Source of the DNA: Acidobacteriota bacterium
GTDB lineage: Bacteria; Acidobacteriota; Terriglobia; Terriglobales; Acidobacteriaceae
Length of the DNA: 6,727 nt
Direction: 5' to 3'
Assembly: GCA_003223595.1 (NCBI GenBank)
Contig: QHVR01000497.1
Span: 1 to 6,727 of the forward strand
Shown: positions 1 through 4,181 of the stretch, one piece after another
Layout of the letters: the number at the start of each line of letters is the position of its first letter
How positions within the stretch are numbered: the stretch's first letter is position 1
Made by a program: the position numbers and the translations under genes
Notes under the pieces: model-generated
Database searches by the model: none
Told to the model about the DNA's origin: nothing
What the model saw: the letters and a program-made list of their open reading frames with translations, nothing else

Positions 1-211
1 GGACGCGCTCGGGCTCGACGATGCGTTCCAGTAATCGCGCCGACTGGTACTCGGGGTGTTTCGCGAGGACCAACCTGAGAGAGTCGAACACTTCTGCGAC
101 GGCCTGGTGGAATTCGGGCTCGGCGGGGTTCTTCGCTTTCACACTGATCATCACGGATTCAATGTAGTCCGCGGGAGTACGCACTCCCGGCGGTGTCATC
201 ACGGACGTCAT
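1..211 (-). CDS. gdhA: NADP-specific glutamate dehydrogenase, N-terminal part (cut by window edge)
   Basis: Seventy codons are visible, starting at ATG 211-209 and running off the left edge. Residues 28-70 match the start of the hexameric GdhA family: NPAEPEFHQAVAEVF, then LLERIVEPERV, which corresponds to 'LLERLVEPERV' in E. coli GdhA as I remember it. The enzyme reversibly aminates 2-oxoglutarate to glutamate with NAD(P)H in the cytoplasm. The coenzyme-binding domain lies outside the window, so NADP preference is inferred from the GdhA-type N-terminus. The start is supported by GGAGGT at 226-221, 9 bases upstream. An in-frame ATG at codon 5 is a less likely alternative. The gene is divergent from the toxin-antitoxin pair and has no visible link with the hyp operon. 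Confidence 0.9.
   Translation of the reverse strand, partial: MTSVMTPPGVRTPADYIESVMISVKAKNPAEPEFHQAVAEVFDSLRLVLAKHPEYQSARLLERIVEPERV
169..193 (-). promoter_or_regulatory. GC-rich hairpin inside the first codons of gdhA
   Basis: CGGGAGT (172-178) and ACTCCCG (183-189) are perfect 7-bp inverted repeats around a 4-base loop. With one bulged base the arms extend to CCGC...GGCGG, giving about ten pairs. It covers about codons 7-15 of gdhA and follows the ribosome-binding-site hairpin closely. It could slow early elongation or affect initiation, or it could be a chance product of GC-rich coding sequence. Confidence 0.35.
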
Positions 212-216
212 AGTTT

Positions 217-232
217 ACCTACCTCCGTAGGT
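217..232 (-). promoter_or_regulatory. Hairpin holding the gdhA Shine-Dalgarno sequence
   Basis: On the minus strand the sequence reads ACCTAC-GGAG-GTAGGT: a perfect 6-bp stem with the GGAG core of the ribosome binding site as its 4-base loop. The stem ends 5 bases before the gdhA start codon. The ribosome binding site itself is clear. That the fold regulates translation is only inference; a stem this short may simply melt. Confidence 0.5.
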
Positions 233-489
233 GCAACCTAAAAGACATAATGCCGCTCTCCATTGTGGGCTCTTAAAAGGGCTCGGCAGTGATAATTCTC
301 ACGAGCGCTGGTGATTTGGGTCACGGGGAGTGCAGGTGGAGTGAAATGAGCGGGATGCGGGACTGCGCAGTGAGTGACGACATGGGCACCTCCTGCTCCG
401 CACATTGTGAGCGCCCTGCAGGAGCTATGCAAGGTCCAGCGGTACTACCCTGCTCACAAATAGACGCTACACTTCGACGGGCTTTGGGC
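233..489. other. Non-coding gap between gdhA and the toxin-antitoxin operon
   Basis: About 260 bases between divergent genes. It must hold the gdhA promoter, but no convincing -35/-10 pair stands out on the minus strand. Open frames here (for example plus 289-507) have no recognisable protein features and no ribosome binding site. One inverted repeat is visible: CTCCTGC at 390-396 and GCAGGAG at 418-424, 7-bp arms with a 21-base loop, of unknown meaning. Confidence 0.6.
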
Positions 490-519
490 TTGTGCAATCA
501 TTGCTAGCACTGCTATCAT
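490..519 (+). promoter_or_regulatory. Probable promoter of the fitAB-like operon
   Basis: The -10 candidate TATCAT (514-519) is preceded by TGC, giving an extended -10 (TGn). A weak -35, TTGTGC (490-495), lies 18 bases upstream. Transcription would start about 6-8 bases after the -10, at or next to the ATG at 527, so the antitoxin mRNA would be leaderless. This fits the lack of any Shine-Dalgarno sequence before that ATG. No transcript data support it. Confidence 0.5.
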
Positions 520-527
520 TGATTGCA
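493..527. promoter_or_regulatory. 35-bp palindromic operator array for the FitA-like antitoxin
   Basis: Four 8-bp boxes lie exactly 9 bp apart, each separated by one base: TGCAATCA (493), TGCTAGCA (502), TGCTATCA (511) and TGATTGCA (520). The whole block is a dyad centred on 510 with 15 of 17 arm positions matching; the outer boxes are perfect inverted copies. TGCTATCA equals the half-site I remember for gonococcal FitA, also a ribbon-helix-helix protein that binds a long inverted repeat before its own gene. The block covers the -10 box and the first base of the start codon, so bound antitoxin would block transcription. Autorepression is inferred from the family. Confidence 0.75.
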
Positions 528-787
528 TGGCGAGCATTATTGTTCGAAACCTGGAAGAAGAGTTAAAGCATCGCCTGAAGGTGCGGGCTGCGGAAAACGG
601 GCGGTCGATGGAACAGGAAGCGCGGGAGATTCTGAAGAGCGCCCTCGACAAACCGAGCAAGCCGAAGAGTGGCGCTGATCTGGTGAAGCGCATCCGGTCA
701 ATCTGGGAACCGCTGGGGGGGGTCGAATTAGAGCTGCCACCACGGCAACCGATGCGCGATCCCGACTGGATCAAGGATTGGAAATAG
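527..787 (+). CDS. FitA/VapB-type ribbon-helix-helix antitoxin
   Basis: An 86-residue protein starting MASIIVRNLEEELKHRLKVRA, close to the FitA start (MASVVIRNL). Residues 3-8 form the DNA-binding beta strand of an Arc/MetJ ribbon-helix-helix fold. Helices follow at about 10-23 and 27-43, with the typical GRSMEQEAREIL. The C-terminal half, with EPLGGVELELPPRQPMRDPD, matches the FitA-type tail that wraps the PIN toxin. The protein should neutralise the toxin and, with it, repress the operon at 493-527. No Shine-Dalgarno sequence precedes the ATG; the transcript is probably leaderless. Codons 63-65 contain a run of eight G (715-722), a possible slippage site. The toxin follows in the same frame after TAG. 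Confidence 0.9.
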   Translation: MASIIVRNLEEELKHRLKVRAAENGRSMEQEAREILKSALDKPSKPKSGADLVKRIRSIWEPLGGVELELPPRQPMRDPDWIKDWK

Positions 788-802
788 GCAGGTCCCAACG
801 CC

Positions 803-806
803 GGAG
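803..806 (+). promoter_or_regulatory. Ribosome binding site deciding the toxin start
   Basis: GGAG lies 8 bases before the CTG at 815. No ATG, GTG or TTG occurs in frame between the antitoxin stop (785-787) and ATG 851, so this well-spaced GGAG favours CTG 815 as initiator. Confidence 0.55.
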
Positions 807-814
807 CTCATTCC

Positions 815-1231
815 CTGACAATTCTAGACACCAACGTTATTTCTGAGCTGATGCGGCCAACCCCAGAGCCACTGGTGCTCCAATGGTTCAATCGTCTGAG
901 CGCAGAAGATGCTCACCTCACCTCAATCACAGTGGCAGAGATTTTGTTGGGCATCGAACTGCTCCCTGTCGGAAAACGCCGGGATCTAATGCGAGCAGGG
1001 GCTGAAAGAACACTGGGGGTCTTCGCGGGCCAGGTTCTGTCCTTTGACGAGAAAGCTGCCCACGCATTCTCGTTAGTCTCATCCACACGACGCCGCCATG
1101 GAAGAATAATGTCGGATTTCGACGCGCAGATAGCCGCCATTGCGCGAGTACACGGAGCAATCCTGGCGACCCGTAACGAGAGTGATTTCGAAGGCTGCGG
1201 AGTGACGATAATCAATCCTTGGCAGGGGTGA
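815..1231 (+). CDS. FitB/VapC-type PIN-domain toxin (probable CTG start)
   Basis: From CTG 815 the product is 138 residues, about the length of FitB. It begins MTILDTNVISELMRPTPEP, the usual start of this family. PIN-domain acidic residues are present: Asp5 (DTN), Glu42 (TSITVAEILLG), Asp103 (SDFDAQIAAIA) and the late Asp124 (TRNESDF). They should bind Mg2+/Mn2+ for RNA cleavage. The cellular RNA target cannot be read from the sequence. The first ATG is at 851; starting there removes the catalytic DTN motif, so a protein made from that ATG would probably be inactive. The gene lies 27 bases after the antitoxin and in the same frame, so they form one operon. It ends 23 bases from the convergent tonB-like gene. 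Confidence 0.85.
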   Translation: MTILDTNVISELMRPTPEPLVLQWFNRLSAEDAHLTSITVAEILLGIELLPVGKRRDLMRAGAERTLGVFAGQVLSFDEKAAHAFSLVSSTRRRHGRIMSDFDAQIAAIARVHGAILATRNESDFEGCGVTIINPWQG

Positions 1232-1233
1232 CA

Positions 1234-1254
1234 GATCAAGTAGTTCACTTGAGA
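1234..1254. terminator. Short inverted repeat between convergent genes
   Basis: TCAAGT (1236-1241) and ACTTGA (1247-1252) form a 6-bp stem with a 5-base loop, extendable to GAT/ATC with a two-base bulge. It fills the 23-base gap between the toxin stop and the tonB-like stop. It could serve both strands, but it is AT-rich with no T-run, so it is a weak terminator candidate. Confidence 0.3.
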
Positions 1255-1707
1255 TCAATGCTTGAGCGGTTTTCCTACGATATCCGCACCTGGCTCACAA
1301 TCGTTGCAAGATGGACGGATCGGAGGTGCTGTGATCTTCACGAAAGCCGGCAGTTGCATCTCGATTTTGGGATTCTGCGGCAGAGGCGAATCTGCCCCTC
1401 GAATTCGGTACTCGAAGATCACTGTGAACGTGCCGTATGCTTCTGGAGAAAAATGCCAGGACCTGATGTTCTCAACTGCGGGTTTCGCGAGGAGTGGATG
1501 GCCGGATCTCGCTTCTGCCCTGATCACGTTTCCGGCCTTCACTTCGAATTCGGCTTCTACTTTACCGCTTACCCTCGCCGCAAGTGCAATTGCAGGATAT
1601 AGAGGTACGTCAGCGTGAATGATTCGCGGGTACCTTAGACTCTCTTGTGCACTTATAAACAAGGTCGAGAGTAGCGCCCCAACCAGAACGAACAAGATCT
1701 TTTTCAT
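1255..1707 (-). CDS. Secreted TonB C-terminal-domain protein
   Basis: A 150-residue protein with a signal peptide (MKKILFVLVGALLSTLFISA, cleavage probably near residue 20). A TonB_C-type domain follows at about 34-102: PLYPAIALAARVSGKVEAEF, then RSGHPLLAKPAVENIRSWHF. Unlike true TonB it has no proline-rich periplasmic linker and apparently no retained membrane anchor, so it is more likely a periplasmic protein of the small TonB_C type. The C-terminus carries CNDC (Cys134, Cys137). It starts 13 bases after the hypE stop behind AGGGG (1720-1716, 8-base spacing), so it is probably co-transcribed with the hyp genes. A role in hydrogenase maturation is not established; it may only share the transcript. 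Confidence 0.8.
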   Translation of the reverse strand: MKKILFVLVGALLSTLFISAQESLRYPRIIHADVPLYPAIALAARVSGKVEAEFEVKAGNVIRAEARSGHPLLAKPAVENIRSWHFSPEAYGTFTVIFEYRIRGADSPLPQNPKIEMQLPAFVKITAPPIRPSCNDCEPGADIVGKPLKH

Positions 1708-1720
1708 GCCAGATACCCCT

Positions 1721-2755
1721 TCAGCAAATCCTCGGCAACTGTTCTCCGCTCAGCATATCGACGACGCGGTTGCCTCCGATGCGGCTTTGCAGGATGACTG
1801 TGCGTCCTGGACTCTCTTCCACTTTGCCTACGCGGACTGATCGTTGCGATACCTCGACCCTCCTCATGATTTCCATTGCTGCTTGCGCTTGCGCCTCTGC
1901 CACGAACAATGCAAAGCGGCCTTCATTCGCGACATAAAGCGGGTCCAGCCCCAGGATCTCGCAGGCGCCCTGCACCACTTCGTCGACCGGAATCAGCGCT
2001 TCTTCCAGCCTGATGCAGATGTTGCGGTCCGAAGCGATTTCGTTGAGCGTTGTCGCGAGCCCGCCGCGCGTGAGGTCGCGCAGGCAGTGGATTTCGATTC
2101 CGGCATTCAGCAGCGCCTCCACCGCCGGCCACAAGTTGGCACAATCGCTCAGAATGGGTGATTCGAATTCCAGGCCTTCGCGCACCGAAAGGATCGCGAT
2201 CCCGTGACGGCCGAGATCACCGCTAACGATCACGGCGTCTCCGGGCTGAACTGAGGCCGGGCCAATTGGCATCTTCACGTTCGACTCGATTACTCCAATT
2301 CCTGAAGTGTTAACGAAAATTCCGTCTCCCTTTCCTTTATCGACGACCTTCGTGTCGCCTGTCACCAGTTGCACATTCGCGTTCGCCGCAGCTTGTTGCA
2401 TCGATGCGACTACCGTGCGCAGCGTCTCCATCTCCAGAAGCGGACGCGCGCCGCACATGGCGAGATCGTTAACCGTCCCGTTGACCGCCAGATCACCGAT
2501 GTTGCCTCCCGGAAAAATCAGCGGGCGCACTACGAACGAATCGGTCGTGAAAGCCAGACGGGTGCCATTCACCGGCACGACTGCGCCGTCATGGCGCTGC
2601 TCGAGGGCGGCATTGGAGAATGCCGGCATGAAAATCTTTTCGATCAGCTGGTGCGTTAGCCGTCCGCCGCCGCCATGGGCCAGGACGATGCGGTCGTCAG
2701 CGACGCGCGGGACCGGACAGCTCAGGTTGAAGGGATTGATTTTCGCGTCTGCCAT
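1721..2755 (-). CDS. hypE: Carbamoyl dehydratase HypE
   Basis: A 344-residue PurM/AIR-synthetase-like protein. HypE takes the carbamoyl group from HypF on its C-terminal Cys and dehydrates it with ATP to a thiocyanate, the source of the active-site cyanides. Motifs seen: LAHGGGGRLT (25-34), FTTDSFVVRPLIFPGGNIGDLA (69-90), VTGDTKVV (131-138), DLTRGGLATTLNE (227-239), LYVANEGR (273-280) and the essential C-terminal PRIC, with Cys344 as acceptor. The first 22 residues exceed the E. coli form. The stretch GARPLLEMETL (102-112) lacks about 11 residues found in other HypE proteins, where 'YLSxGFILEEG' lies between ARP and ETL. ATG 2755 lies 59 bases inside hypD with no good Shine-Dalgarno sequence nearby. 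Confidence 0.93.
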   Translation of the reverse strand: MADAKINPFNLSCPVPRVADDRIVLAHGGGGRLTHQLIEKIFMPAFSNAALEQRHDGAVVPVNGTRLAFTTDSFVVRPLIFPGGNIGDLAVNGTVNDLAMCGARPLLEMETLRTVVASMQQAAANANVQLVTGDTKVVDKGKGDGIFVNTSGIGVIESNVKMPIGPASVQPGDAVIVSGDLGRHGIAILSVREGLEFESPILSDCANLWPAVEALLNAGIEIHCLRDLTRGGLATTLNEIASDRNICIRLEEALIPVDEVVQGACEILGLDPLYVANEGRFALFVAEAQAQAAMEIMRRVEVSQRSVRVGKVEESPGRTVILQSRIGGNRVVDMLSGEQLPRIC

Positions 2756-3827
2756 AGTGGTAGTAAGCCGCGCACGCGCCCTCGGAGGATACCATCGGGG
2801 CGCCGAGCGGGTTTTCCGGCGTGCACTTCACGGCAAAAGCCGCGCACTCGCGCGGCTTCTTGAGTCCTTGCAGAATCAGGCCGCTGATGCATTCGGCTGA
2901 TTCCTTCGCTGGCTCGCCGCGGAACGGGAAGCGGCGGTTAGCGTCGTATTTCTGAAAACGTCCGCGCAACTGGAGACCGCTAGCAGGAATTTCTCCCAGG
3001 CCGCGCCATTGCCGCGGGCTGATTTCAAATACTTCGGAGATCGTCTTCTGCGCCGGGCGATTCCCTTCCCGCCGCACCGCGCGCGTGTATTGATTTTCGA
3101 CCCCGTGCCTTCCTTCTTCCAGCTGGCTTACGGTCATGTGAATACCTTCGAGCAGATCGAGCGGCTCGAAGCCGGTGACCACGATTGGAACTTTGTACTT
3201 CTCCGCGATGGGAAAGTATTCCTCAAATCCCATTACTGTGCAGACGTGGCCGGCAGCGAGAAAGCCTTGCACCACGCACTGTTCAGAAGAAAGCAAGGCC
3301 TCCATGGCGGGAGGAACTAAGACGTGTGAAACGAGGATCGAGAAATTTTCGACGCCATCGTGATCCGCCTGCCAGACGGCCATGGCGTTCGCGGGCGCGG
3401 TGGTTTCAAATCCGACGGCGAAGAAAACAACCTGCTTCTGCGGATTCGCTTTGGCCAGCTTGAGCGCATCCAGCGGCGAGTAGACGATGCGCACGTCCGC
3501 GCCTTCAGCCTTGGCATCAAATAGGCTCTTCGCAGAACCCGGCACTCGCAGCATATCTCCGAAGGAGCAGAAGATTGCGTCCGGACGTTTGGAAATTGCT
3601 ACCGCTTTGTCGATGAGTTCAATAGGCGTGACGCAGACTGGACATCCCGGTCCGTGTACGAGCGTGATTTCTTTGGGCAGCAGGTCTTCGAGGCCGCTCT
3701 TTACGATGGTGTGGGTCTGGCCGCCGCAGATTTCCATGATCGTCCACGGGCGGGTAACCTTTTGCCGGATCGTGGCCGCGAGTTTCTCGGCGGCCTTGGG
3801 ATCGCGATATTCACTGAGGAATTTCAC
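2697..3827 (-). CDS. hypD: [NiFe]-hydrogenase maturation protein HypD
   Basis: A 376-residue iron-sulfur protein that with HypC builds the Fe(CN)2CO unit. Motifs, numbered from GTG 3827: CGGQTH with Cys34, GPGCPVCVTP with Cys62 and Cys65, FCSFGDMLRVPG, and GFETTAPANA. The C-terminal [4Fe-4S] Cys set is Cys313, Cys328, Cys335 and Cys352 (the last in VSSEGACAAYY). GTG 3827 gives the usual start KFLSEYRDP and has GAGGAG just upstream; TTG 3830 would add one residue. The start overlaps the end of hypC by 17 bases. After the conserved SSEGACAAYYHYG the frame continues for 17 residues with no recognised motif, across the first codons of hypE, giving a 59-base overlap. Confidence 0.94.
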   Translation of the reverse strand: MKFLSEYRDPKAAEKLAATIRQKVTRPWTIMEICGGQTHTIVKSGLEDLLPKEITLVHGPGCPVCVTPIELIDKAVAISKRPDAIFCSFGDMLRVPGSAKSLFDAKAEGADVRIVYSPLDALKLAKANPQKQVVFFAVGFETTAPANAMAVWQADHDGVENFSILVSHVLVPPAMEALLSSEQCVVQGFLAAGHVCTVMGFEEYFPIAEKYKVPIVVTGFEPLDLLEGIHMTVSQLEEGRHGVENQYTRAVRREGNRPAQKTISEVFEISPRQWRGLGEIPASGLQLRGRFQKYDANRRFPFRGEPAKESAECISGLILQGLKKPRECAAFAVKCTPENPLGAPMVSSEGACAAYYHYGRRENQSLQPELSGPARR

Positions 3828-4071
3828 CAAGCTCCTCTTTCACCGCGCCCATCTGCTCGAGGTATTCGAAGACGCGCTTGGCTTCGTCCTCGTCAATCAC
3901 GCTGATAGCGAATCCGACGTGGACCAGGACGTACTTGCCGACTTCGGCTTCGGGAGTGTAGGCGAGGTTCACTTCTTTGCGGATGCCGCCGAAATCAACT
4001 TTGCCGACGCGGAAGGCGATGTCACCCGGATCGGAAATTTCGACGATGCGGCCTGGGACTGCCAGACACAT
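3811..4071 (-). CDS. hypC: Hydrogenase maturation chaperone HypC
   Basis: An 86-residue member of the HypC/HybG family. It starts MCLAVPGRI, with the essential Cys2 that binds the iron precursor and HypD after removal of Met1. GKYVLVHVGFAISVID (45-60) holds the conserved His51. HypC carries the Fe(CN)2CO group between the HypD/HypE complex and the hydrogenase large-subunit precursor. The start is preceded by TGAGG (4084-4080) with an 8-base spacer; these bases are the edge of the palindromic repeat element just upstream. The C-terminus (about residues 61-86) is charged. The gene ends inside the start region of hypD, which suggests coupled translation. Confidence 0.95.
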   Translation of the reverse strand: MCLAVPGRIVEISDPGDIAFRVGKVDFGGIRKEVNLAYTPEAEVGKYVLVHVGFAISVIDEDEAKRVFEYLEQMGAVKEELGEIPQ

Positions 4072-4079
4072 AAACTAAA

Positions 4080-4158
4080 CCTCAGCGGCTAAAGCCGCAA
4101 TTCAACGCCAGCTTTTGCGGCACGACTGAAGTCGTGCCCTTCCCGGTCTTGCTTTTGC
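4080..4158. repeat. Two-hairpin REP-like intergenic element between hypF and hypC
   Basis: Two tight palindromes lie in the 110-base gap. The first is GCGGCT-AA-AGCCGC (4085-4098, 6-bp arms). The second is GGCACGACT-GA-AGTCGTGCC (4119-4138, perfect 9-bp arms). The direct repeat GCTTTTGC occurs at 4111-4118 and 4151-4158, on both sides of the second hairpin. Similar palindrome pairs are, as I remember, scattered in Acidobacteriota genomes; that is not checked here. In the mRNA the hairpins could attenuate read-through or stabilise transcript ends, changing the hypF to hypCDE ratio. No U-tract follows, so this is not a classic terminator. Confidence 0.65.
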
Positions 4159-4181
4159 CCAGCAACGCTTATCTTGCGACA

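Noticed and set aside
390..424. Inverted repeat CTCCTGC / GCAGGAG as a terminator or small RNA
   Set aside because: The loop is 21 bases, there is no T-run and no linked promoter; noted only as an unexplained repeat.
289..507. Plus-strand open frame of 72 codons in the gap before the antitoxin
   Set aside because: No ribosome binding site, odd composition, no recognisable family, and it runs into the operator.
851..1231. Toxin read from the first ATG (126 residues)
   Set aside because: It would lack LDTNVISEL with the first catalytic Asp, which is encoded immediately upstream in the same open frame.
2307..2900. Plus-strand open frame (197 codons)
   Set aside because: It lies antisense to conserved parts of hypE and hypD and shows no domain of its own.
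3828..3830. TTG as hypD start
   Set aside because: It adds one residue before GTG 3827; the family start KFLSEYRDP fits the GTG as initiator better.
4085..4138. Palindromes between hypF and hypC as a CRISPR array
   Set aside because: The two hairpins differ in sequence and there are no regular repeats with unique spacers.
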